This document shows, piece by piece, positions 35,755 through 42,380 of a stretch of 43,380 bases of DNA. The DNA lies in the NCBI GenBank assembly GCA_945929965.1, contig CAMEOT010000024.1, positions 1-43,380 on the forward strand, given 5' to 3'. How positions within the stretch are numbered: position 1 is the stretch's first letter; each line of letters begins with the position of its first letter. The position numbers were made by a program, and so were the translations under genes. The notes under the pieces were generated by a model that saw only the letters and a program-made list of their open reading frames with translations, ran no database searches and was not told the DNA's origin. The DNA is from an uncultured Lachnospiraceae bacterium (GTDB lineage: Bacteria; Bacillota; Clostridia; Lachnospirales; Lachnospiraceae).

Positions 35755-36807
35755 ATGAAGAGGATGAAACTGAGCGAGCTGACCGGAAACGAAATTCTTG
35801 CACAGTCATTGATGACTTGGGATTATCAGATCATTCTTCCGGAAGGCGTAGTATTAAAAAAAGAGTATATTTCTAAAATAGAAGAAATGGGTATCCTGGA
35901 GGTCTATGTAAAAGAAGACCAGGCAAATGAAATAGTAATACTTAAAAACGATATAGAAAAAACGATAAAAAATAAAGTAAAAAGTATTCTTGAGAGACAC
36001 ACTTATCAGAATAATAAAGAACTGCAGGGACTGACCCAGGCGGCAGATGAGATTATTACGAATATACTGGATGAAAAAGAAGTCATAGAAAAAGTATTTG
36101 ACATCCGGGAGAGAAGTGCAGATATCTATGAACATTCCATCAGCTTAAGTTCCATGGCAATTCTGACAGCGCTTCGGCTGAAGCTAGATAAAAGTGTGAT
36201 TCATGATATCGGTGTAGGCTGTCTGTTACATGATATCGGACTCAGATATACGACTTTGGATTACGAAGGTAAATCCATGGAGGATATGAAGCCGGGAGCA
36301 CTGGCTGAGTATAAGAAGCATCCGGTCTACGGATATACTTCCGTCAAGGATGAGGACTGGATCTCTGATGAGGTGAAGAAGATCATTCTGTATCATCATG
36401 AGAGACTGGATGGATCTGGTTTTCCTCTCAAATTAAAAGAAGCGGAGATTCCTTTCTCTTGCCAGATCGTAGTGGTATGTGATACCTTTGATGAGATGAT
36501 CTGTGGTATTGCTCAGAGACGCAGCAAAGTATATGAAGCGGTAGAATATTTAAAAAGCTTTAAAAATGTGAAATATAATGGTAAAATAGTAGACGCGTTT
36601 TTAAGTTTTACTGCAGTCTATCCCGCCGGAAGCCATGTGCTTACCAGTGACGGAGAAGAAGCAATCGTAGTATCGCAGAACAAATATTTTCAGGATCGTC
36701 CTGTGATCCGGATTATCCGGGATAAAAACGGACAGAAATTAAAAGAAGAGAAGATACTGGATCTTGTGAAAGTTCTGAATGTGTATATTGAAAAAGGATT
36801 AGAATAA
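35755..36807 (+). CDS. HD-GYP domain protein, putative c-di-GMP phosphodiesterase
   Basis: The 350-residue protein has an N-terminal region of about 120 residues of mixed character, then an HD-GYP domain. The metal-binding series is present: EHSISLSSMAILTALRL, LLHDIGLRY, KKHPVYGY, YHHERLDGSGFP (the GYP motif as GFP), and the Asp in VVVCDTFDEM. All positions needed for hydrolysis look intact. HD-GYP domains break down c-di-GMP or related cyclic dinucleotides. The last 60 residues resemble a small beta-rich domain (VLTSDGEEAIVVSQNKYFQD). No diguanylate cyclase is in the window. The N-terminal domain is not recognised. Confidence 0.87.
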   Translation: MKRMKLSELTGNEILAQSLMTWDYQIILPEGVVLKKEYISKIEEMGILEVYVKEDQANEIVILKNDIEKTIKNKVKSILERHTYQNNKELQGLTQAADEIITNILDEKEVIEKVFDIRERSADIYEHSISLSSMAILTALRLKLDKSVIHDIGVGCLLHDIGLRYTTLDYEGKSMEDMKPGALAEYKKHPVYGYTSVKDEDWISDEVKKIILYHHERLDGSGFPLKLKEAEIPFSCQIVVVCDTFDEMICGIAQRRSKVYEAVEYLKSFKNVKYNGKIVDAFLSFTAVYPAGSHVLTSDGEEAIVVSQNKYFQDRPVIRIIRDKNGQKLKEEKILDLVKVLNVYIEKGLE

Positions 36808-36843
36808 TGCTGTTCAGATCAGAATGGCAGAATGGAGGAAGTC

Positions 36844-38130
36844 ATGATAGACATTAAATTTTTAAGAGAAAATCCCGAGGTGGTCAAGGAGAACATCCGC
36901 AAAAAATTCCAGGATGAAAAGCTCTCCCTGGTAGATGAGGTGATCGCACTGGATGCCGAGAGCAGAAAGGCAAAGCAGGAAGCAGATGATCTGCGTGCAT
37001 CCAGAAACCGTATTTCCAAAGAAATCGGTGCACTGATGGGTCAGGGCAAAAAGGAAGAGGCAGAAGCCAAGAAAGCAGAAGTAGCTGCCGGTGCAAAGCG
37101 TCTGGCTGAACTGGAAGCTTCCGAGACCGAACTGCAGGAGAAGATCACCAAGATCATGATGGTCATTCCCAATATCATTGATGAATCTGTGCCTATCGGT
37201 AAGGACGACAGCCAGAACGTAGAGATCGAGAAATTCGGCGAGCCCGTAGTTCCTGATTTTGAGGTTCCTTATCATGCAGATATCCTGGATCGTCTGAACG
37301 GTCTGGACAAGGAGAGTGCAGGACGTACCAGCGGTAATGGTTTCTATTATCTGATGGGTGATGCAGCAAGAATCCATTCTGCAATGATCAGCTATGCAAG
37401 AGACTTCATGATCGATAAGGGATTTACCTATTGCATTCCTCCTTTCATGATCCGCAGCAGCGTAGTAAACGGCGTTATGAGTTTCGCAGAAATGGAAGCC
37501 ATGATGTATAAGATTGAAGGAGAGGATCTGTACCTGATTGGTACTTCCGAGCATTCCATGATCGGTAAGTTCAAGGGTCAGATCGTAGAAGAGAAGAGCC
37601 TGCCCATTACCATGACTTCTTATTCTCCTTGCTTCCGTAAGGAAGTAGGTTCCCACGGCATCGAGGAGAGAGGTGTATACCGTGTACACCAGTTCGAAAA
37701 GCAGGAGATGGTAGTTCTGTGTAAGCCTGAGGATTCCATGGATTGGTATAACAAGATGTGGTCCTACACCGTAGAATTCTTCCGCAGTCTGGATGTACCC
37801 GTTCGTACCCTGGAGTGTTGTAGTGGTGATCTGGCAGATCTGAAAGTAAAATCCTGCGATGTAGAAGCATGGAGTCCCAGACAGAAGAAGTATTTCGAGG
37901 TTGGTTCCTGTTCTACCCTGGGTGATGCGCAGGCAAGACGACTGGGTATCCGAACCAAGGGTGAAAATGGAACTTATCTGGTACACACACTGAACAATAC
38001 CGTACTGGCTTCTCCCAGAGGACTGATCGCATTCCTGGAGAATAATGTAAATGAGGATGGCAGCGTGAACATTCCCGTAGCTCTGCGTCCTTACATGGGT
38101 GGTAAGGAGAAAGTCCTGCCTAAGAAATGA
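36844..38130 (+). CDS. serS: Seryl-tRNA synthetase
   Basis: Class II synthetase that charges tRNA-Ser. The start at 36844 (MIDIKFLRENPEVVKENIRK) has GGAGGA five bases upstream; an ATG at 36832 lies at that ribosome-binding site. An N-terminal coiled-coil arm covers about residues 30-105 and grips the tRNA long arm. The catalytic core has motif 2 (SYSPCFRKEVGSHGIEERG, then VYRVHQFEKQEM) and motif 3 (SPRGLIAFLENNVNEDGSV). It ends RPYMGGKEKVLPK. The length is 428 residues. No T-box leader is seen in the 36 bases between it and the HD-GYP gene. Confidence 0.97.
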   Translation: MIDIKFLRENPEVVKENIRKKFQDEKLSLVDEVIALDAESRKAKQEADDLRASRNRISKEIGALMGQGKKEEAEAKKAEVAAGAKRLAELEASETELQEKITKIMMVIPNIIDESVPIGKDDSQNVEIEKFGEPVVPDFEVPYHADILDRLNGLDKESAGRTSGNGFYYLMGDAARIHSAMISYARDFMIDKGFTYCIPPFMIRSSVVNGVMSFAEMEAMMYKIEGEDLYLIGTSEHSMIGKFKGQIVEEKSLPITMTSYSPCFRKEVGSHGIEERGVYRVHQFEKQEMVVLCKPEDSMDWYNKMWSYTVEFFRSLDVPVRTLECCSGDLADLKVKSCDVEAWSPRQKKYFEVGSCSTLGDAQARRLGIRTKGENGTYLVHTLNNTVLASPRGLIAFLENNVNEDGSVNIPVALRPYMGGKEKVLPKK

Positions 38131-38204
38131 TAGAATAGCTCACCCATGCGAAGCATAGAAAATTCATCTATAATAGACGATACAGATGGAAAGAAGGTGA
38201 TTTT

Positions 38205-39113
38205 TTGCATAAATATATGAGAGCCATCGGATTCAGTGAATATACGGACCGAAAGAAATTAAAAGAATTACTGACAGACGTGATCATGAATTCCGATCAT
38301 CGTGCATATACCATGAATCAGGAGGGCATCCTCCTAGGAGAATTCAGCAAAAATCACACACACACTAAGGGTACCGCAGAATCCGGTACCTTTGGTGTGG
38401 CTGTCTGTGGAGAATTTGATGATAACGATAAGTTTATCTACGAATACTATTTTCCGTATCTGACGGGAAGCGGCATTACTTCGTATGAAGATGTCTCTGT
38501 GGAACGCCATGCGGATAAGGATTCCTATGCCGGTATCTGCGATGATATCAAGGTGGGAATCTCTCTGATTTTTTATCTGCGGAATCGTATTCCCTATATC
38601 AAAGCACAAAGCACCGGAAAGTTACCAATCCGCGGTACTACACTTACCTTATCCGGATTGTCTCTGAAGGGCAGTATTCTCCTACCTATAAAAAAGGATG
38701 AAGAACAGATCCTGCGCGTGAAAAAAGATTCTGCCAATCGTAATAAACTCCTGGCCGCTGCCAGACAGGGAGACGAAGATGCCATTGAGACATTGACACT
38801 TGAAGATATGGATATGTATACCACTATCTCCCGGAAGATACAGAAGAACGATATTTTCAGTCTGGTGGACACCTATTTTATGCCTTACGGTGTGGAGTGC
38901 GACCAGTACTCAGTACTGGGAGAGATTACAGAGTTTCGCCTGGTGACCAATGATATTACCGGAGAAAAGGTATATATTCTTACGATTCTGTGCAATGAAT
39001 TGACTTTTGATGTGTGCATTAACGAAAAAGACCTCTATGGTGAACCTCAGGTGGGACGTCGTTTTAAGGGATCCATCTGGCTGCAGGGATATATCAATTT
39101 TCCTGAGGAATAA
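38205..39113 (+). CDS. DUF3881 family protein
   Basis: A 302-residue soluble protein matching the DUF3881 family, which I know mainly from Lachnospiraceae and relatives. It opens HKYMRAIGFSEYTDRKKLKE. The C-terminal part includes VDTYFMPYGVECDQYSVLGE, a beta-rich domain, and the end GSIWLQGYINFPEE. The start is TTG, with AAGGTGA just upstream at a suitable distance; the next ATG at 38217 is too far from that site. No catalytic motif is visible. Its function is unknown. It is the last chromosomal core gene before the accessory region. Confidence 0.85.
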   Translation: MHKYMRAIGFSEYTDRKKLKELLTDVIMNSDHRAYTMNQEGILLGEFSKNHTHTKGTAESGTFGVAVCGEFDDNDKFIYEYYFPYLTGSGITSYEDVSVERHADKDSYAGICDDIKVGISLIFYLRNRIPYIKAQSTGKLPIRGTTLTLSGLSLKGSILLPIKKDEEQILRVKKDSANRNKLLAAARQGDEDAIETLTLEDMDMYTTISRKIQKNDIFSLVDTYFMPYGVECDQYSVLGEITEFRLVTNDITGEKVYILTILCNELTFDVCINEKDLYGEPQVGRRFKGSIWLQGYINFPEE

Positions 39114-39115
39114 TG

Positions 39116-39144
39116 TTGCAAAATAACAATATTTTCGGTATACT
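39116..39144 (+). promoter_or_regulatory. Promoter for the tRNA-like region
   Basis: TTGCAA (39116-39121), 17 bases, then TATACT (39139-39144). It starts two bases after the DUF3881 stop. It predicts a transcript beginning about 39151, nine bases before the first tRNA-like segment. Confidence 0.65.
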
Positions 39145-39159
39145 AACAATTGTGCATAT

Positions 39160-39265
39160 GTTCCTATAGTTAAATGGATATAACGGGGTCCTCCTAAGGT
39201 TCAACCATGGTTGGACCCGTTGGAAAGAAAAAGGGATAAACTTGGAGTTCGATTCCAGCAATGGC
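39160..39265 (+). ncRNA. tRNA-Arg(CCU)-like segment A, non-canonical or decayed
   Basis: The first 40 bases read like a tRNA 5' half: acceptor strand GTTCCTA, then D-arm TAGTTAAATGGATATAAC, then a loop CTCCTAA with the Arg anticodon CCT. GGGTC before the loop finds its partner GACCC only after 16 extra bases (GGTTCAACCATGGTTG), which form their own hairpin. A T-arm-like stem-loop (TTGGA-GTTCGAT-TCCAG) appears at 39242-39258 after an A-rich linker. The 3' acceptor strand is absent; CAATGGC does not pair with GTTCCTA. It is therefore not a normal tRNA. It may be a pseudogene left by recombination at a tRNA-Arg att site, or a tRNA-derived RNA. Confidence 0.55.
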
Positions 39266-39375
39266 GCCTGTGATGTCAGAATAAGAAATAGAGGTAATTC
39301 ATCACGAGAGTGATTGGATTCATAAATATGGTTGCCGATACCAAAGAGGCTGAAAAGCCCGAAAATACGGCATTC

Positions 39376-39470
39376 GTTCTCATAGTTAAATGGATATAAC
39401 AAGCGCCTCCTAAGGCTATGCTCGAACATAGACCATGTGAAAATCACAAATGAATAACATAAGTTCAATT
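39376..39470 (+). ncRNA. tRNA-Arg(CCU)-like segment B, paralogue of segment A
   Basis: The first 25 bases match segment A at 23 positions (GTTCTCA, then TAGTTAAATGGATATAAC). CCTCCTAAGG follows at the same distance. As in A, a hairpin follows immediately (GGCTATG, loop, CATAGACC). Then come a GTGA/TCAC hairpin, a linker, and AAGTTCAATTCC at the place of A's AGTTCGATTCC. No matching acceptor 3' strand is present. Between A and B, 39266-39375 also folds: ATCAC-gaga-GTGAT at 39301-39314, and a TGCCG/CGGCA stem enclosing GGCT-gaaa-AGCC at 39333-39372. Shared architecture in two copies argues that this is more than random decay, but a pseudogene origin remains possible. Confidence 0.5.
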
Positions 39471-39492
39471 CCGGTAAAAATGACCGGTTTTT
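39471..39492 (+). terminator. Terminator-like hairpin between tRNA-like segment B and tRNA-Arg
   Basis: CCGGT pairs with ACCGG around seven bases and five T follow. It ends only five bases before the tRNA-Arg gene. No separate promoter for that tRNA is evident after it, so the tRNA may depend on read-through. Confidence 0.6.
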
Positions 39493-39497
39493 GATAC

Positions 39498-39571
39498 GTT
39501 TCTGTAGCTCAGCTGGATAGAGCGTCCGCCTCCTAAGCGGAAGGTCGCGTGTTCGAATCACGTCAGGAACA
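39498..39571 (+). tRNA. tRNA-Arg (anticodon CCU)
   Basis: A complete cloverleaf. The acceptor GTTTCTG pairs with CAGGAAC (one G-T pair). The D-arm is TAGCTCAGCTGGATAGAGC. The anticodon stem CCGC/GCGG encloses CTCCTAA, giving anticodon CCT for AGG codons. The T-arm is CGTG-TTCGAAT-CACG, with discriminator A at 39571. CCA is not encoded. Adjacent repeats and mobile genes suggest that it served as an integration site. Confidence 0.95.
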
Positions 39572-39575
39572 GCAA

Positions 39576-39620
39576 AAAATGGCGAAAATCCAAGGTTTTT
39601 GGAGGTTCGCCATTTTGATT
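39576..39620 (+). terminator. Terminator hairpin after tRNA-Arg
   Basis: AAAATGGCGAA (39576-39586) pairs with TTCGCCATTTT (39606-39616), with an inner TCCAA/TTGGA stem. GATTTTA follows. The stem is long; the T-rich tail is interrupted by GA. Confidence 0.75.
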
Positions 39621-39653
39621 TTAATCGAAAATCTGATAAAGATTTGAGAACCC

Positions 39654-39791
39654 GATTAGCTGGCTAATCGCTATGGATAAAACTTCCTCTTTCATTAGCT
39701 GCTAATCATTAGCAAAAAATGGGCAATTCTGGCTAATCAAAAATGGCCTCCAGCTAATTTGAATTTTTGAAGAGCTCAAAAAGCGGCTAAT
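39654..39791. repeat. Cluster of GCTAAT/ATTAGC repeats beside tRNA-Arg
   Basis: Eight copies of one hexamer lie within 138 bases. GCTAAT is at 39663, 39701, 39732, 39753 and 39786; ATTAGC is at 39655, 39694 and 39708. The first inverted pair makes CGATTAGCTGGCTAATCG. Several copies are preceded by G (GGCTAAT). Such clusters next to a tRNA gene resemble the arm-type sites of tyrosine recombinases at attL or attR, or a regulator array. No integrase gene is in the window. Confidence 0.6.
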
Positions 39792-39992
39792 TGGGTAGGT
39801 GTTGAAACTGGATAGCGGAAAAGTACCGTTGATTTTCAGAGGTGTTTGTAAGAATGATTTGAGGCGGTGGTAAGTGCTATTCGTCCTCAAAAGTAAGCAA
39901 ATTATCCTGAAAATTGCCATGATTTGTACGATAAGAAAGACCTGGATCAAGATATGACAGGCAAAATCCTAATTACATAATAGCTCATAATG
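39792..39992. other. Non-coding stretch, no feature recognised
   Basis: No convincing coding frame, repeat or RNA fold was found in these 200 bases between the repeat cluster and the following terminator. They are presumably part of the mobile-element end. Confidence 0.4.
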
Positions 39993-40041
39993 GAGCATCT
40001 GATAACTGTGTGAAAGCAGAAACATCAGATGCTCTTTTTTT
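39993..40041 (+). terminator. Strong hairpin with T-tract upstream of the Cys-rich genes
   Basis: GAGCATCTGAT (39993-40003) pairs perfectly with ATCAGATGCTC (40024-40034), and seven T follow. No gene ends nearby upstream, so it may be the end of a small RNA, or an attenuator or insulator for the genes beginning at 40061. Confidence 0.8.
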
Positions 40042-40060
40042 GTTTTCACGGAGGAGGATC

Positions 40061-40315
40061 ATGAAGAAAGAATCGAAAAAAGGAACGGGCCCACGATATG
40101 CCCGGGAAAAACCTGTAGAGTGCAGCCAGTGCTTTTTCTGGATTGAAAGGAAAAAGAGATGCTCACTTGGTGGAAGCTCAAACTGCTATTACCTGATGGA
40201 GGCTCCGCCTAAGAAGCCTAGCATCTGTGATAATTGTTTATTCGGAAAGATAAGACCATGTGTCGGATTTTGCATCCGGCAGCTCACCAGTCAGGGAGGA
40301 GGAAATCAGGGATGA
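40061..40315 (+). CDS. Small Cys-rich protein, mobile-element associated, unknown function
   Basis: I do not recognise a named family. The start at 40061 (MKKESKKGTGPRYAREKPVE) has GGAGGAGG just upstream; an earlier in-frame ATG lies in the terminator stem. The 84-residue product has eight cysteines: CSQC, then two single Cys, then CDNC, then CVGFC. This pattern suits one or two zinc-binding knuckles. The N-terminus is very basic. Its stop overlaps the next start (ATGA). With the ParB-like gene downstream it resembles a small gene cluster of conjugative elements in Clostridia. A nucleic-acid-binding role is a guess from composition. Confidence 0.7.
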   Translation: MKKESKKGTGPRYAREKPVECSQCFFWIERKKRCSLGGSSNCYYLMEAPPKKPSICDNCLFGKIRPCVGFCIRQLTSQGGGNQG

Positions 40316-40476
40316 AGAAAAATCTGAATGCAGAAAGACGAAAACTCAGACATTTTGAGAAGCTGATGAAGAGGGTTCCCGGCTTCGAGAAGGGAAAGCA
40401 GAAGGTACCGAAAAGCTGCAGGGAATGTGAATATTATCAGCCCTGCTTCCGCTTCAGAACCTGTACAAAGTCTTAA
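40312..40476 (+). CDS. Small basic protein with a Cys-x2-Cys pair, mobile-element associated
   Basis: The frame from 40312 gives 54 residues: MKKNLNAERRKLRHFEKLMK, then RVPGFEKGKQKVPKSCRECE, ending YYQPCFRFRTCTKS. GGAGGAGG precedes the start, which overlaps the previous stop by four bases, indicating coupled translation. CRECEYYQPC and a later Cys form a possible single zinc knuckle, and the first half is a basic amphipathic helix. The frame upstream of 40312 is open, but its start has no ribosome-binding site. The function is unknown. Confidence 0.6.
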   Translation: MKKNLNAERRKLRHFEKLMKRVPGFEKGKQKVPKSCRECEYYQPCFRFRTCTKS

Positions 40477-40494
40477 CGAAGGAGGTGCTTCATA

Positions 40495-41406
40495 ATGCCG
40501 AAAAAAGGCTTAAACGTCAGTCTCCAGAGTTATGATGATATCTTCTCTACCGAGGAGACACGCCAGGATGCCCAATTAGAAAAGGTTCAGCAGATTCCGC
40601 TTGGTGAACTGCATCCCTTTAAGAATCATCCCTTCAAGGTAATCGATGATGAAGCAATGCTTCGAACTGTAGAGAGTATCGCACAGTTTGGTGTGTTATC
40701 ACCTGCAATTGCAAGACCGAGACCGGAAGGTGGCTATGAGCTGGTATCCGGACATCGCAGACATCATGCTGCAGCACAGGCCGGACTTGATACCATGCCG
40801 GTTATTGTTAGAGATTTGGATGATGATGCCGCTGTTTGCTTGATGGTAGATAGCAATCTTCAAAGAGAATCAATTCTTCCGAGTGAGCGAGCCTTCGCTT
40901 ACAAGATGAAGCTGGAAGCAATGAAGCGACAGGCCGGAAGACCTTCCAAAGAAAATTCGTGCCAAGTTGGCACACATTTAAGATCTGACCAGGTGTTGGG
41001 TGAACAGGTTGGAGAAAGTGCAAGAACAGTCCAGCGCTACATCCGCTTAACTTATCTGATCCCTGAACTTCTAGAAAAAGTAGATAACAAAGAAATTGCC
41101 TTTAATCCAGCTGTTGAAATCTCCTATCTTACCGAGGATGAACAGAGAGATTTTCTTGAAGCCCTGGATTATTCACAGGCAGCTCCTTCTCTCTCCCAGG
41201 CACAGGAAATCAAGAGATTATCTCAGAAAAAGGCACAGGGGCCTGGTGATGGAGATGATGACGACGATCCGTCCGGAGGATGTTCTTTAGATGCTATGTG
41301 TGATATCATGGAGAGACCAAAGAAGTCAGAGAATTCTCAGGTCAGTATCAGCACCGATAAGCTACAGAAGTATTTCCCAAAATCTTATACTCCAAAACAG
41401 ATCTAA
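40495..41406 (+). CDS. ParB/RepB/Spo0J-like protein of an integrative element, C-terminus probably lost
   Basis: ParB-like protein of the type carried by conjugative elements of Clostridia. The N-terminal nuclease-like ParB domain has IPLGELHPFKNHPFKVID, ELVSGHRRHHAAAQAGL and VDSNLQRESILPSERAFAYK. An HTH region follows (LGEQVGESARTVQRYIRLTY). Then come a Gly/Asp-rich linker (GPGDGDDDDDPSGG) and a C-terminal segment KLQKYFPKSYTPKQI. Homologues I know continue after YTPKQ with a further helix, so the stop directly after KQI looks like a truncation. The last 45 bases overlap the end of the opposing carbamoyltransferase frame. GGAGG lies upstream of the start. Confidence 0.82.
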   Translation: MPKKGLNVSLQSYDDIFSTEETRQDAQLEKVQQIPLGELHPFKNHPFKVIDDEAMLRTVESIAQFGVLSPAIARPRPEGGYELVSGHRRHHAAAQAGLDTMPVIVRDLDDDAAVCLMVDSNLQRESILPSERAFAYKMKLEAMKRQAGRPSKENSCQVGTHLRSDQVLGEQVGESARTVQRYIRLTYLIPELLEKVDNKEIAFNPAVEISYLTEDEQRDFLEALDYSQAAPSLSQAQEIKRLSQKKAQGPGDGDDDDDPSGGCSLDAMCDIMERPKKSENSQVSISTDKLQKYFPKSYTPKQI

Positions 41407-42375
41407 AATGTTATTGATAGTAAACATAACTGCGCCTATAGATAGTCCCCCATCATGTACAGACGGTGGAACAACAACATCTTTAAAATTCGTTTGCTTA
41501 ATGATTTCGGTATTTAAATAACCATTTAGTGCACACCCACCGCTGATACATAAATTGTTGCTATTTGTTATTTCAAATGCCTTATTCGCCAAGCCAACAC
41601 CAGCTTCAATAGTTAAGTTCTGAATGGCATAAGCGATATTAGCAGCATCATTATGTTTCCATGAATTGGCAGTTCCATAAAGAGGCATATCTTCATCCGG
41701 CCAGCAGTTTTTAATTGAATAAGTAGGAGATAAGCATCCTCTTACTGGGCGCATAGCATATTTTTTGAATTCTGGAATTAATGAATCGTTACCCATAGCT
41801 GCTAATCCCATCAATTTTCCAGCTGCAAATGGATTCTGAAAAATTACTTTTGAATAGATATGCCATAATGATCCCATATCACTATTGCCAACGCGTTCAA
41901 ACCATACTAGCTTTTTATTTTTCCAATACGATATACTAGTCGATGTATATGCATTGGTCGTATAAAAGTCTCCTCCACCATCCCATGTTAAAACAGCACT
42001 TTCCTCTTTATTACTGGTATAATAAGAATATGCAGCATGGCACAGGTGATGTGGTACTGCAAAACAAGGTATTGTCCTTCCATAAAAACTCACCTGCATA
42101 TCTGTCCATTGATCAGGTTCATCGTATAAATTTTTGTGGATATATTCCAATCCAGGATCGGTACCCCTAAAATTTGCTTCACTAGTTGCAATTAGCGATA
42201 CCTCCTCGGGTTTAATTCCGAGCTTCGCAAGTGTTTCGTCGACTAAATCCATGATGTATCCATCATCATGTCGTATTCTAGAAAAACGTTCTTTCTCAAA
42301 AGCACCAATTAGTTTTCCATCTTTGAACACACACCAATTGGCATCATGACCACCACAAATTCCAAGTACAACCAT
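41362..42375 (-). CDS. Carbamoyltransferase (NodU/CmcH family), C-terminally truncated
   Basis: The family transfers a carbamoyl group from carbamoyl phosphate to sugar hydroxyls via carbamoyl-adenylate. The 337 residues hold the Kae1-like N-terminal domain, starting MVVLGICGGHDANWCVFKDG. The metal-binding PHHLCHAAYSYY, TWDGGGDFYT, GKLMGLAAMG, ISGGCALNGYLNTEI and PPSVHDGGLSIGA are all present. Full-length members have about 550-600 residues, with a YrdC-like domain that makes carbamoyl-adenylate; this is entirely missing. After VMFTINNIL the frame continues into DNA belonging to the ParB-like gene and ends in unrelated residues. It is very probably inactive. The glycosyltransferase gene is five bases upstream, so both belong to one surface polysaccharide locus. 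Confidence 0.85.
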   Translation of the reverse strand: MVVLGICGGHDANWCVFKDGKLIGAFEKERFSRIRHDDGYIMDLVDETLAKLGIKPEEVSLIATSEANFRGTDPGLEYIHKNLYDEPDQWTDMQVSFYGRTIPCFAVPHHLCHAAYSYYTSNKEESAVLTWDGGGDFYTTNAYTSTSISYWKNKKLVWFERVGNSDMGSLWHIYSKVIFQNPFAAGKLMGLAAMGNDSLIPEFKKYAMRPVRGCLSPTYSIKNCWPDEDMPLYGTANSWKHNDAANIAYAIQNLTIEAGVGLANKAFEITNSNNLCISGGCALNGYLNTEIIKQTNFKDVVVPPSVHDGGLSIGAVMFTINNILDLFWSIRFWEILL

Positions 42376-42380
42376 TTCTT

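Noticed and set aside
35755..36807. Degenerate HD-GYP protein
   Set aside because: The GYP motif reads GFP, but all metal-binding His and Asp positions are present, so it is treated as potentially active.
36808..36843. T-box leader before serS
   Set aside because: Only 36 bases separate serS from the upstream gene, with no specifier loop, T-box or terminator.
36862..37986. 374-residue minus-strand open frame within serS
   Set aside because: It is a complete antisense shadow of seryl-tRNA synthetase. Its Cys/His-rich, low-quality sequence shows no domain.
39160..39492. tmRNA or group I intron in a tRNA gene
   Set aside because: There is no tag-peptide frame and no tmRNA-type ends with pairing acceptor strands. 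The insertions of about 16-40 bases are far too short for a group I intron.
40495..41406. Second chromosomal ParB
   Set aside because: It has no ParA partner and no parS nearby, lies among mobile-element genes, and carries the Asp/Gly-rich linker typical of element-borne proteins. The chromosomal parAB pair is at 33483-35178.
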